Source: Crocodylus rhombifer
Lineage: Eukaryota; Chordata; Crocodylia; Crocodylidae
NCBI GenBank assembly: GCA_038503035.1
Contig: JAVSML010000993.1
Span: forward strand, 157,486-221,485
Length of the DNA: 64,000 nucleotides
Direction of reading: 5' to 3'
Of the stretch, positions 52,396 through 64,000 are shown in pieces. Numbering within the stretch: position 1 is the stretch's first letter; the number at the start of each line of letters is the position of its first letter. The translations under genes were made by a program, and so were the position numbers. The notes under the pieces are model-generated. The model did not search any database and was not told where the DNA came from. It saw only the letters and a program-made list of their open reading frames with translations.

Positions 52396-53890
52396 TAAAG
52401 GAAAAAAGGAAGAAACAAAACTGTCAAGTCACTGCTCAACAGGTAGCTGAGCTTGGATACCTGCTGAGTGGTTATGTGACAGTTGTGTTTCTTGTTTTTC
52501 CTTTTTTTCATTCTTTATCCTTTTAAGACACAGGGCAAGAACTGTGTCTTCTGTGTATGTAGAACTCCTAGCCAACCTTGGATGCTACTGTGGTTTTAGC
52601 AGTAATGACCCTGTTAACACAGTAAGTGAAATGTTTTAAAAACAGACACCCAAAAAAAGAAAAGTTCATTCAGAAATTTATGTCCATCAGTATTTTGCTA
52701 AAAACTATTTCCCTCAAATATTCTGGTTAGCATTTTATTGGCAATAAAAATGACTCGATAATTCTCTGAAGAACTTATTCCCTTGTTATAATAATACCTT
52801 GTTGCTGACCTTCCTTCACCAGCCCTCACCCTAACACCTTTTTTCAATTGGCTAGATGGAGAGTATCTGTACATGATATTTTCCACACTTTTTTCTCTCC
52901 TCTCTCCTCCTGAAGTTCCTCCAGATTTCTTACTCAAACAGACCCTTTTTCTCCATCAATTCTGTAAAAATATCCCAAGACTTGAAGCTACATTTTTTTT
53001 GCTTCTATAAATATACTTTTTTCTTTCTGGTAAAAGGGATCATGGAATTTGTTGAACAGACAAGATGTGTATCTGCATCACCATGGCATCTTGTTTATAG
53101 GCTGTGTATTTTTCCTTTAGTTTTTAGACATTTGCTTGCTTTGTTTAAACATTAACCACTTAAAGAACATTTTGCCATCAAATTATTTGAGCTCCTGCAG
53201 GAATTATATTAAATTGCCACATTTATCCACATACTATGCATGACTTTTCCCCCCATAAATAGCTTCCCAAATTTGGGGTGCATTTTTAAGCAGAGAATTT
53301 GGGGTGTATTTCTTAAGCAGAGATTTCCCTGCCCTAAATAGACACATCCCACTTTGAGTTCTGCTCCCCCTGGAAGCAGCAGTGGTATTTCTATGCAGGA
53401 AGCTGAGGGAGTTAATTAATTAATGTTAATGGTTAACGGTTCACTGTTCTTCATTCTGTGGGAATTAACAATCATGTCTCCTTTTTAATGGTCCTGAAGT
53501 TCCACTAATCAAGCTAACCTTTCTTTGGGTGATTTTGCTATCTGCTAGTTATTCTTTGTCTCCCTTCTCCTATTTCACCTCCTTGAAAACTCTTTTAGTT
53601 CTTTCTAAATTGTAGATCTACTCATGTAGACCACCCTTCAGGAGCATCTAGGGTTAGTCAGGAAGCTGAGTGAAGATTAGACTGCCCCTGCTCTTTCCAG
53701 CAGCACCTCTGGAAAAGGTTTTTTTTTCTTTAATTATGCCAAAAACAAAGGTCTTATTTGGTGTGTGGCATGCAAGAAAATACAGTATTATTTATACAGC
53801 TAAACAGGCCAACCACCTCTGCTCAAAGTAGCTTGTAACCTATCGCAGCTCTATTCCTTTTCTTCTAAACAACGTTGATCTTTAAAAATG
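52396..53890. other. RYR2 intron sequence; nothing recognised
   Basis: AT-rich, including T-runs; no gene. Confidence 0.45.
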
Positions 53891-53898
53891 GTCTACAC

Positions 53899-54132
53899 CA
53901 GCGTTAGGCAACCTTTTCTTGCTATGGGCCAGAGTGATTGTAGTCAAAGACATGCGGGCAGGCACTTTGACCCCATTGCTGCTACTACTGCTTGTCCCTG
54001 TGGTAGCATGGGGAGAGTGACTACAGCTGAAGCCCCTGCTACTAAATGCCACTGGAACCCCAAACCCATGGGCTTCACCCAATGGTTCCATAGCTTGGAT
54101 CTGGCCTGTGTGCCATAGGTTGCTGATCCCTG
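53899..54132. mobile_element. hAT nonautonomous element
   Basis: Ends are cagcgttaggcaacc and, inverted, cagggatcagcaacc, a common hAT terminus. Flanking 8-mers gtctacac and gctaagac match at about five positions, so the duplication is decayed. No transposase frame. Confidence 0.7.
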
Positions 54133-54337
54133 GCTAAGACAGCAGAGCAAATCACATATCATCACAACACTGGTTTTCTATGTGTCTACTACTCTTATTA
54201 TATTATTTCCATGTGTTTCTATTATTTCTTTGTGTCTGTATTCTATAGGCATTATACACATGTTCCAGGGGGGTGGAGGATGCTTAAGTCAGAGTGGCTC
54301 TATGAGCTCTAACTAAAGTGCCTTTAGTGTCTCCTGT

Positions 54338-54449
54338 ATCAGCATCCCCGTGCTTGAAATTGGCAGCAGGGTTGCTTTTAACTAAAGCTCATTTGACAAG
54401 TTTTAGTTAAAGTGCCCCCACTGCCATTTTTAAGTATGGGGATGCTGAT
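54338..54449. repeat. 112-bp imperfect palindrome
   Basis: Outer arms atcagcatcccc and ggggatgctgat; middle arms tggcag and ctgcca; inner arms cttttaactaaa and tttagttaaag. A foldback core about 50 bp from the short palindrome at 54495. Confidence 0.82.
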
Positions 54450-54494
54450 GCACACAATACTACAGTCTGCTGGAGTACAGTAATTACCATCCTC

Positions 54495-54522
54495 CAGCAG
54501 ACTTGATTAATCAAGCCTACTC
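54495..54522. repeat. Palindrome related to 26243-26270
   Basis: agcagacttgatt followed by aatcaagcctact, self-complementary with few mismatches. It shares the sequence and position beside a large foldback with the 26 kb copy. Confidence 0.7.
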
Positions 54523-54565
54523 TGATGCACTGTAATTACAGAACATTGGAGCAGCCTCATTTCTC

Positions 54566-55609
54566 ATGGATAGGTGCCCAAAGGCGTCTATTCCTACATA
54601 CTCTTATTCTCAACAAATAGTGTGCCCTGCTACACCATTCCCTTTGCTCCTTTTCTTGGAATGACTCATGTAATAAGAAACTGCATCCTGTAACTGAGAG
54701 AAACATGGCTGTTACTACTCTGTTTTAAAAAAAAGAGAAGTTTAAATGAACAGAAACTAACTGTAAACTCTATTTTTAAGAGAATTCCACCTGACTTTTT
54801 TATTTTGTATGAACTGTGAACAGGTTGGACATCAGTACAACAAAATTTTTGGAGGCAATGTTGCAAAGGTTAAAAAATGAGACTGGACCACATATTACTA
54901 GAGGTATGATGATTCTGTCAGTAATTGTTCCTGAGTCAACAGTGATTAAGATTCATTTATTCCATCCAGAGCAAACATCATTGCAGAGACTTAAGCCTGA
55001 AGTTTTAACTGAGCTATCCCCCTGGTGACTCAGAACATGGTCAGCATGTGACATTTACTGCCTGATTAGGATTATGGTGATGATATTTATATAACACAGA
55101 AATTACACCAGAGAGAAAAAAATGTGCAGCTTTTATATAACAAGCTTCCAGGTTTGTTCTGAATTTAAAGGGTTAGGAAAAACAATAGAGAATGGCTTCT
55201 CATTCAAATATCACTCAGCTACATTGTCAGGAAGTAAAATGAGATAAAACCCTACCAAAATTGCTTTACTAGATCTTACTAAGAGTGGAAAATATTTTGA
55301 TTTATGGTGACATCTCCCCTCCACCTTTAATCTTCCGTTTTCACTTATATTGCTAAATGTGTTTATTCTGCTAGTTCATTATTATGTTTGTCTTATAATA
55401 CTGAACACTAGTGACTATGGAAAGATCCCATGGCTGCAGGTAGATGGGTGCCACAGTCCCTAGTTACTCTGCAAAGGTTCAACAGAAGAAAAATTCACAT
55501 ATATTAAATTACTCTGTTGTTTTCTATAATCTATTTCACTTTCTCCCCTCTTCTTTTGCATTGCACGCATTATTGATTCATTAACTCATGTGTCTATGAA
55601 CCAGTTAGT
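54566..55609. other. RYR2 intron sequence; nothing recognised
   Basis: AT-rich, without recognisable repeat or gene. Confidence 0.45.
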
Positions 55610-55617
55610 CTCTAAGG

Positions 55618-55804
55618 CAGGGATGGGCAAAACGCAGCCCAGAGGCCAGATGCAGCCTGCCGGGCCATTCTATCCAGCCTGCGGGGCCCCTAAAAAATTT
55701 AGAAAATTAATATTAATGTGCCCTGAGCTGCCCATCATGTGGCCCTTGATGGCTTGCTGAAACTCAGTAAGCGGCCCTCTGCCCAAAATAATTGCCCAGC
55801 CCTG
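55618..55804. mobile_element. hAT nonautonomous element
   Basis: Ends cagggatgggcaa and, inverted, cagggctgggcaa. Flanked by ctctaagg (55610-55617) and ttccaagg (55805-55812), a 6/8 duplication. 187 bp, no coding capacity. Confidence 0.8.
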
Positions 55805-55812
55805 TTCCAAGG

Positions 55813-57021
55813 TGTCACCCTGCCACCTGCCTGACTTAAGACTAACTTGACTAATATAAACTCATAGCTAAAACAGTGATCCATTATCTCAGTATGTCAT
55901 GTCTCAACATTCCTTTCTCTAGCCTTAACAAATGCAATTTTGTCCTACTGATGTCTATCCAGAAAGTAGCTGTTAAAATTTATTTTCCTAGTCCACTGCT
56001 TTTAACACAACATCTTTTTCTATACATCCATCCACTGTTGCATCAGGCACAAACTGGCTGTTTTTACTTTTAATCCTTCACAGCCTGACCCACTTCTAAC
56101 TTTCATTCAGTAGAAAGAGATTGATTCCCACCTCTGATCAGTCCATGATGTCAGCATCTACTCCCCAACTGCTAGATTTTTAAATATGTACTTGTGTGTT
56201 TTCCTCCATGCCTTTCCTAATAACTATGAAGAGCTTCCCATAACTTTCTCAAAGCTATATCATTATTCACCATTAAATCTCTCCTAATAACTCTTCTTTT
56301 CTGTGATATCCACACAAGCCTTAACAACAGTAAGGTTGTTCATATACAATAGCTATTGCCTATCAGGCTGATCAACATTGTCTCACTGCTTCTTAGTGTT
56401 TCCCTGTCTGTATCAATCAGTTGCCTCTTGTCTTAGACCAAAATCTCTTTGGAACAGGAGCTGTCTGTTGTTCTGTGTCTGCACAATGCTTAGTACAATG
56501 GAACCTTACCTTGTAAGTAAGGGTCCATCAGTGCTATGATAGTACAAACAATAAGATTAAGGAAGATATTCTTGTAGAGTACCAACTGCTTCCATACTCC
56601 AGAGAGTAGAAGCCACATTTTCTTGACCAGTCAAAATTAAACGATGCAGTTCATTTGAAATCTGTTCCTTAGAAAGTTAAAATAAAAGCTGTATGGAGTC
56701 AATATTATGTTCAGAAGTGTACATTTTGAATAGAACAATACTATCTCGCTCAGTTTCTGGTCCACAAACTGCAGGGTGACAGAGATATCACCATCCTAAA
56801 TTGCATTCCTAACATGAGAAAGGGGACACAAGGATAAAGAACCCTTGCTCTCAAGACACTGTATTGTAAGGATAGAACTCATTTTCACTCCCTGAAAAAT
56901 ATAAAATAATACACTGAAACCATCACCATGGATAATGGTGAAAACTTGGTTAAAAAGTAAATTATCACAAAGGGGTAAATATGGTACAGAAGGCCATCGT
57001 ATCCAATACTATAATTTAATA
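55813..57021. other. RYR2 intron sequence; nothing recognised
   Basis: AT-rich, no gene or clear repeat. Confidence 0.45.
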
Positions 57022-58892
57022 GTTTCATAGTTTCTGGGTCGGAAGGGTAGATCATCTAGTCGAAAGAGTACTGGGGTCAAACGACCCCAGCAATGTGTTC
57101 ATCTAACCTCCTCTTAAAAACCCCCAGGGTAGGAGCCTGCACCACTTCTCTTGGAAGTTGGTTCCAGACCCTAGCCGCCCTGACCGTGAAGTAGTGCCTC
57201 CTGATATCTAGCCTAAATCTACCCTCTGCCAGCTTGTGACCATTATTCCTGGTCACTCCTGGCAGTGCTCAGGGGAACAGGGACTCCCCCAGTGCCTGCT
57301 GATCCCCCCTGACTAGTTTGTAGTAGGCCACTAGATCCCCCCTCAGCCTTCTCTTTTGGAGGCTGAAAAGGTTCAGGTCCCATAGCCTCTCCTTGTAGGG
57401 CCTGTGCTGCTGTCCCCGATCACGTGAGTGGCCCTCCTCTTCATGTCGTCCACATCCCTCTTGAAGTGCGGTGCCCAGAACTGGACGCAGTACTCCAACT
57501 GACCAGTGCTGCATAGAGGGGGAGGATCACCACTTTGGACCTGGTCGAGATGCATCTGTGGATGCATGACAAGGTATGGTTGGCGTTCCTAACTGCCTCC
57601 CCACACTGCCGGCCCATGTTCAGCTTGGAGTCAATGATGACTCCAAGATTCTTTTCCGCCTCTGTGCTGACAAGAGGGGAGTTCCCCAACCTGCAGGTAT
57701 GGTGCTGGTTGTTCTTCCCCAGGTGCATCACTTTGCACTTGTCTGTGTTGAATCCCATCCTATTCTCATCCGCCCACCCTTGTAACCTGTCTAGGTCCGA
57801 TTGTAGCCTGTTGCTTCCTTCTAGTGTGCCCACATCCCCCCACATCTTAGTGTCATCAGCAAATTTGAACAGGGTGCTTTTTACCCCCTTGTCCAAGTCA
57901 CTGATGAAGATGTTGAACAGTGCGGGCCCGAGGACTGAGCCTTGCGGAACCCCACTGCCCACATCCTTCCAGGTTGAGAAGGATCCATCCACCACCACTC
58001 TCTGGGTGCGGCCCTCCAGGCAGTTGGCGACCCATTTGACTGTGTGGGTGTCAACACCACAGTCCCCCAGTTTCTTAATGAGAACAGGTTGAGAGAGAGT
58101 GTTGAAAGCCTTCCGGAAGTCCAGGAAGACTATGTCCACTGCTACCCCTGCATCTAATGATTTAGTGATCTGATCATAAAAGGCCACCAAGTTGGTCTGA
58201 CAGGACCTGCCACTGATGAACCCGTGTTGGTTGCCCCTAAGCATGCAGTCCCCTGCTGGCCCCTCCTGGATGTGTGCCGGAATAATTTTCTCAAACAGCT
58301 TGCCTAGGATCGAGGTAAGACTAACTGGCCTATAGTTTCCTGGGTCCTCCTTCTTCCCCTTTTTGAAGATGGGAACCACGTTGGCACTCTTCCAGTCCTC
58401 TGACACCACACCAGAGCACCACAAGTGCTCATGAAGCTGTGCCAGGGGTCCAGCAATGACCTCAGCCAATTCCTTTAGCACTCTAGCATGGAGATTGTCT
58501 GGACCGGCTGACTTGAATACGTCCAGTCCCACCAGAAGCTCCCTAACTAGTTCCTCACTAATCCTTGGCCCAGGTGTGCCTCCCCTGGGGCCCAAGGGGG
58601 GCCCAGCAGGGAGGTGGCTGTTCTGGTCCCTACTTAGGAAAACGGAAGCAAAGAAATCATTAAACATGTTAGCTTTGTCGCCTGGTGTGACGAACAAATT
58701 TCCCAACGCGTCCTGCAGGGGCCCCACATTACCCGGAACCTTCTTTTTACCCCCTATGTATTTAAAGAAGGACTTCTTATTGTTCTTAATCTGGGAAGCT
58801 AGTCCTAATTCCATCTCTGCCTTGGCCTTCCTGACTGCCTCTCTATATCTCTGAGTGATTGCAGTATAGTCATCCCTGGTGGTGTCCGACTA
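57022..58892 (-). mobile_element. CR1 LINE, 5' truncated, RT frame open
   Basis: The minus strand starts in the connector before RT (about 58892) and ends in a CR1 3'UTR (plus strand tcatagtttctgggtcggaa). A 457-codon frame (58814-57441) holds RT motif A IVFLDFRKAFNTL, motif B SGVPQGSVLGPALFNIFISD and FADDTKMWG, all with catalytic Asp residues. The frame is lost near the conserved LVRPQ site, where a small deletion shifts it. Later sequence reads LFSLQKRRLRGDL in another frame. It is a different CR1 subfamily from the 38 kb copy, judging by protein differences. Confidence 0.92.
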
Positions 58893-59219
58893 ATATCTGA
58901 CTATTCCTGTAAGTCACAGAAGAAAGATGCCTTTCTTTTAAGCTCTCTTGCAGAAGGAAGGCAGAATTCACAAAATCCGTAGCTTTTCCCAGTAATATAA
59001 ATATTGTGATTGTTTTTTTCTTGAAATCTAATTCCTAAAAAAGAGAAAGTGGTACAAAAGGAACATGGTTTATTTTTGCAGGGGGAGATGAAGCTCTGAT
59101 GATTCAGATATCTAATCAAGGGCATATTAGAAGACATACACAATAATGATAATCTATTTCAATACCAAACTCTTTGGGTCATTTGTAACCTTATAATTAG
59201 GCCCAATTAGAATAGACCA

Positions 59220-60153
59220 TGTGGCAGGAAGCCACCTTTGTTTCTCCCCAAAATCTCTGTGCTCTGACAATGTGAATAGGATGGGCCCAGCAGAGGAGAC
59301 CCAGCTTTACCTCATCTCTTTGAGATGGACACATTCCTGAGGGAAGGGGGAAACTTGCTCCCTCTGCCTATGTGACTGGTATCAGCTACCTGGGTAAGGG
59401 GCTTCTACCTGGTGAGCTAGAGTCTGCCCAGTAACTAGTGATGTATTTCAAATTGGTTGACCAAGAGCCAACAGGTGCTGGCCTCCATTGGACGAGGTGA
59501 ATGAAGTCACAGGGGCTATATAAGTTAAGACTGCCCAGGAGGAGGGGGCAGCAGCCATGCGGGGGACTCAGACTTAGGGAGGAGCTTTACCATCTGCAAC
59601 TGGCTCTCTCCCCCATACCTCATGAGCTGGGAATGGCCTGCCTCCAGAGGGAATCTCCAACAGCCTCTGGAAGATGCATGATCAAAAGGCTACCTCAGCC
59701 AGACTGTTTTGCTCTATGGGATTTTTATGATATTGCTCTATCTTGTACCCTATTTTCACCCTACCCCTGTAATCAGTAAAGTTCTCCTTTGTGACTGGTG
59801 TAGGAGACTTATTGAGGGGTGGGTCTAAATTATGCCTAAGGGGCCCCTTAGGTCTGTAGACTAAGAGAGACTTTCCTTTTTGGCCCCCGACTTGGGGAAG
59901 TGCCCCAAGTGCCTGTACTGGGTCAAGTACCCGTAGGACTATTAGGCCTGTGTTTCCCCGAGGACACAGGGCCAAGAGAGTCCCTTCTCAGGGTGGTGGC
60001 AGCTTACGTTACCCTCAGGCTAGCAAGTGTGCTCCAGGAGGGGGGTCAGCCGGATGTGAGGCACCCCTAGGGAGGCTCTCAGAGCCTGGAAGGTGGTCGG
60101 GCACAGTGACTTGGGTGGCTCAACGCAGGAGCCCCCCATACTAGCCCTCCAAA
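59220..60153 (+). mobile_element. Solo LTR, endogenous retrovirus, copy 2
   Basis: Same family and orientation as 582-1572. It starts TGTGGCAGGAAGCCACC and ends near ctccaaa, a mutated end. Flanks gacca (59215-59219) and gagca (60154-60158) fit an old 5-bp duplication. TATATAA at 59517-59523 and AGTAAA polyadenylation signal at 59775-59780. No internal viral genes adjoin it. The two copies have separate flanks, so they are independent insertions and not the two ends of one provirus. Confidence 0.8.
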
Positions 60154-62463
60154 GAGCACATATTTGGGCAGGATCAGGGGACAAACTAAATTGAGGTTCC
60201 AAGATCTAGGTTCTCCTGACATCGTTCTAACTTGGGTAAGAAATGGGAAGATGTAAATTATGCAAATCCACTTCTAACTCTGTCCTGCACCTGCTCAGCT
60301 GTACTGGATGGAATTTACTATGAGAATAGGAACAGCATCAAGTACCTACTTACTTCCTGGCAAATTCTGCAAGTGGAAGTAACAAGCTGTTGTCCAGTTC
60401 ATGAAGGGTGTGGAAAGGCAGACTGCCTGAGCAAAGAAGCAAGCAACTCCTTCCACTGCCACCTTCTGCGTGGGCCTGCAAGTCTGGCTCACAACTGAGA
60501 GCAGAAGCATCATATTGAACTGGGTTCTTCTGAATGAATACACCTTTCTAACATCCCTTATTCTATTCTTCAAATTACCTAACATCTAAAACAAAATTGG
60601 TGTCCCAAATTTAATGTTTTTTAATGTTGACCTTTTTTTTTATGATAAAAATAGAAACAAATCAGGAAACAGATAACAAAAATTATTTATTCTATGTGAA
60701 CACATTCTAAAGCATTTTCATTTACAAAATTATGAAATGCTATTTTGCTTTGTTTCCATCAATTTGATTCTTTATACAACCTTCATCTCCCATGTGGCCC
60801 TTGGAAGGTTTCCAGATCCTTGAGGACCTAATACTGGATGAAGATTTTAAAGAAGGAGAAAAGCAAATAGGATTATATTTTTCTTCAGTCACATGTTGCT
60901 TTACCCTGTCTGCCTTGAATAATGGATAAATAATGTACAGAGACTGTGCCTTAGGAAGAAAAACCTCAGTCACTTTGAGATGCATGAAAGAAATAAAAAG
61001 TGGAGACCAAGCAATTCTTTTTTTTCCGATACCATTTTGGAATGTGGTTCAGGTATCTGGGTTAGAACTGGGGTTGGTTAGTATGCTATTCTATTTGGTT
61101 TGTGTGTAGATGACCTTTTTGTATTTGAAATTTCTAAGTAAACTTTGGTTGCTTCTAATCTTTCATTCCTGCACTTTTATCCCTTTGATATGTTAACAAG
61201 TAAAGACCCTTATACTTTATAACAAGCTGGAAATAATTCTCTTCCACCAGTTTCCTTTTTTAAGACCCATAGTCACCACACTCATTCTTAATATTGTCCT
61301 TAATTAGAGAGTGAAATGCCACTGTAAAATTACAGAGGAAGTTTTTACAATATTCTCTCAGTTAGAGAAAAAGTAAGACTAAATTAGTTATGCTGATGAG
61401 TTTTTTAGAATCTTGAGGATAATGGTTAGATTGGTAATTAGTCTGCACAAAAAGCATGAATAATTAACTGATTAAAAATAGTTCTGGATTTCTAAGACAT
61501 ATTGCACAACCTTGTGAACCTACCTATCCAATACCATTAAGAAAGAATAAATGAATCTGGCAGCATTGTGCTAATTTTGAGAGAACATTTCCCCAAATCA
61601 CAGTGTAGAAACTGGCACAAATCTAACAGTCTTTTCCAGAGAGAGATTCAATTCTGCAATAACTGATATTATTAGGTCAGTAATCGGTCAGTGTAATGAA
61701 CTGACAGAACCATGAAAAGACAATTATACAAAGCCTACCTTCCTTGTGTGTGGAAACAGCCTTTGCTATTAGCCCATCACCTTCACAAGAACCAGTATTT
61801 TCAGTTTCTTTACAAGTGTCACAGTACTCATTACAAATGAAAAGGTAGCCCTTTGTCAAATGCTATTGCTACCTTCTTTTCCCACTGCTCCTCAGGCAGT
61901 CTACTGATGCAGAAATATTAACAAGAAGCAGAACTCTGAACTTTTCTGCCTGACTCATCTCAATGTGTATATATCAAAGCTGTTCAAAACAATTACCAGG
62001 GAGTGCCAACTAAAGAATAACTATCACTACTATCACTTCACATTTAAGAGGCCTTTCAGCCGTTAACATTTTTTTCTAGAATGCTTTGCAAATCAAAAGG
62101 CAAATCAATAGATGAGCTAATGTGAACAACAGTTCAGTACAATATAAGTGGCAACTTTCTAAGCCTAGTACAAACTAAAACCATAAAGGAAAGTGTGAAG
62201 ATAAATATTTGCTTGAAAACTTCCCAAGTACCTGAATGAAATTATTTAAAGCTATTTTTGTACACCCCATATCTTGGGGTGCAGATAGAAGAGACTTTTT
62301 GTGTGTGATCTGGCCCCTAAAAGCACTCTACAGCTGTATCATAACACTGTGCATGGCTGCAGAGCACTTTTAAAATGGCCAACTGCATGAAAACGTAACC
62401 CTCATTAAGTCAGGTAGTAAATGAAGACACTCTAGCTTGGAGTGCCTTAGGGAACTTGTATAC
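60154..62463. other. RYR2 intron sequence; nothing recognised
   Basis: AT-rich. A 61-codon minus frame at 61677-61859 with several Cys is discussed among rejected items. No RYR2 exon found. Confidence 0.45.
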
Positions 62464-62745
62464 CAGTGGTCACCAACCAGTGGATCTCGATCCACCAGTA
62501 GATCTCGGAGCCTCTTGCAGTAGAACCTGAAGCCTCTTGAAGTCAACCCGAGGCTGGGGTGGGGGACTGAGTGCCTGCGTGCATGCATGCATGCATGCGT
62601 CCCAGCCCAGCAGGTCAGTTTACAGGGGAGGGAAGGAATGGGGGCTAAACAGAAGCCCCCGCAGTAAGGGACAGTGCTACAGACCCAGGAGCAGGGGTAA
62701 GTTGAGTGGGTCCCTGGCTGGGTGGGACTTCCCAAATAATTTTTT
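62464..62745 (+). mobile_element. hAT element, left part
   Basis: Starts cagtggtcaccaaccagtgg, the standard CAGTGGTCACCAACC-type hAT terminus. Includes an alternating GCAT run at 62577-62600. A matching right end is not found before the CR1 relic, so it is truncated. Confidence 0.6.
62577..62600. repeat. (GCAT)n alternating repeat
   Basis: A self-complementary run of GCAT units; alternating purine-pyrimidine. Confidence 0.85.
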
Positions 62746-62784
62746 CTCCCTTTGCTTCAATCTGCCCCGTCCCCCTTTTTTTTT

Positions 62785-63175
62785 TGCAACAAAGAGCACA
62801 CTGTTGGCTCATATTCAGTTTATGATTTACTGTAACCCCAGGTCCTTCTCTATAGTACTGCAGCCTAGCCCATCACTCCCCATTCTGTATTTGTCCCTGC
62901 AATTATTCTCTTCCAAATGCAGGAGTTTACACTTGTGTCCTTGTTGAATTTCATCTTGTTGACTGCAGGCCAGGTGTCCTGCCTATCCAGGTTATTATGA
63001 ATCTTAGCCCTGACCCCCCAATGTCTGCAACTCCATCCAACTTGGTGTCATTCACAAATTTGGTAAGCATGCACTCAATCCCATCATCCAAATCATTAAT
63101 GAAGATGTTGAACACTACCAGAGCCACTTGATACCTCCTCCAACTAGAGAGAGAGCCATTAATGACTATGCATCA
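62785..63175 (-). mobile_element. CR1/L2-like LINE fragment, RT region
   Basis: Plus-strand phrases tccatccaacttggtgtcat, aatcattaatgaagatgttg and the upstream ctgcagcctagcccatcact match the same part of the relic at 5560-5930. Old, with no open frame. It is cut off at the LTR-like sequence starting at 63189. Confidence 0.78.
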
Positions 63176-63188
63176 AGCATAATGATCT

Positions 63189-64000
63189 TGTAACAGGGTC
63201 CCCATTGAGACCCTGTTGCAAAGAGAATAGGGACAGCCAGAAATAATTACACCACGAGGAGGGTGGGCCCCCAGCCCTAAGGAGCCAATGGCGACTAGAC
63301 TCCAGAGGATAACACGGAGAGGAAGAGGAGGAGGGATGCCTTTGGGCACTGGAGCGGAAGCACCGAGAGGAGCTGCAAGAGAGGATGACCCAGAAAGAAG
63401 GATCTGGGAAGTGGGACCCGACCCAGGATCAGAGGGAGCAAAGGGATCCCGAAGCCCAGACACCGACTGACCTGGATACTACAGGGATGGCAGTGAGTAA
63501 CGAGAGGAGCAGAGCCGCACCGCAGATGGAAGCAGACACTGCTATCAAAGTTCGGGGAGGCGCCGGTTTGTTGAAGAGGTGGCAAGAGGGGGAAGGACTC
63601 CTACACAGACCCCAGCAAGGTCCGGGGTACTCTAGGATGCCCCAAAGGAGAACATGGCGCTGAGGTCAGGGAGCTCAAGGGAGAGCCACAGGGTCTGCAC
63701 ACTGGCTCTGCCAAGGGAAAGCTGCAGGTGGCAGCTGTAACAAGCCGCTAATTGGCTTGTTAGCGGCCAGGAGAGGACTAACCGCGGCCATAACAAGCTG
63801 CTAATAGAGTAATTGGATGAAGGCGGCGCGGCTTTCCTGAACTGTAACTCTAGAACGGGGGCTGGCTTGGAGGCTGGAGACCCCAAGATTATCCCTTCGG
63901 ACTGTGATCTCCCCCCCACCCCGGAGGGGAGTTCCCTGTTAACACCTGCAAACCACTGAATAAAAGCAAAAAGGAGAAGACTAAGTTTATTGCAGTGTGG
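63189..64000 (+). mobile_element. Candidate LTR running off the window
   Basis: Starts TGTAACAGGGTCCCC with a perfect 8-bp stem (acagggtc with gaccctgt). It is GC-richer than the surrounding intron and carries AATAAA at 63959-63964 followed by a T/G-rich tail, as in the R-U5 part of an LTR. It interrupts a CR1 relic. No coding homology was recognised; the right end lies beyond the window. Confidence 0.42.

Noticed and set aside
52698..52937. 79-codon minus-strand frame with basic residues
   Set aside because: No recognised domain and no continuity with the LINE ending near 52395.
61677..61859. Cys-rich 60-residue minus-strand frame with a GT after an in-frame AAG, resembling an internal exon
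   Set aside because: No match to any RYR2 region I know, weak pyrimidine tract at the putative acceptor, and no partner exons. Probably chance.

Overview
The window is non-coding-rich vertebrate genomic DNA, most likely from a crocodilian; a turtle is the main alternative. The evidence is a set of CR1 LINEs of the reptile/bird type, ancient MIR SINEs, hAT-type DNA elements with 8-bp target duplications, solo LTRs, and a multi-exon gene with vertebrate splice sites. No bacterial or phage features are present, and most short open frames are chance or lie inside transposons.

The only host gene I can support is RYR2, the cardiac ryanodine receptor, on the minus strand. Eight coding exons lie between 45924 and 19234 and join in phase to encode the last 270 residues. 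These cover the end of the voltage-sensor-like domain, S5, the pore loop with filter [11 protein letters not shown]6, and the zinc-binding C-terminal domain ending in DQLN and a stop. All seven complete introns are GT-AG. A roughly 0.9 kb 3'UTR probably ends near 18330. The next upstream exon is not in the window, so 45925-64000 is one unfinished intron. About 18 kb downstream of the gene (1-18300) holds no recognisable gene.

The rest is a layered transposon record. CR1 copies lie at 2.7-3.2, 4.4-5.0, 5.0-7.3, 13.9-14.1, 20.8-20.9, 37.7-41.1, 50.3-51.0, 57.0-58.9 and 62.8-63.2 kb. The 37.7-41.1 kb copy keeps both ends and an open reverse transcriptase frame, but an internal deletion has joined ORF1 (esterase) to ORF2 and removed the endonuclease. 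A second, non-CR1 LINE with a C-terminal zinc-finger-like motif occupies 47.7-52.4 kb on the minus strand and is split by a CR1. Two solo LTRs of one endogenous retrovirus family sit at 0.6-1.6 and 59.2-60.2 kb, and two further LTR-like stretches begin at 30.3 and 63.2 kb.

Small DNA elements are numerous. They include a 281-bp hAT foldback element with a CA microsatellite in its loop (37.2 kb), three other hAT elements with recognisable duplications, a family with GGTGCATCTACA-like ends (at least four copies), and several large palindromes inside RYR2 introns. The most interesting material is this repeat architecture. I see no sign of an undescribed protein-coding system.
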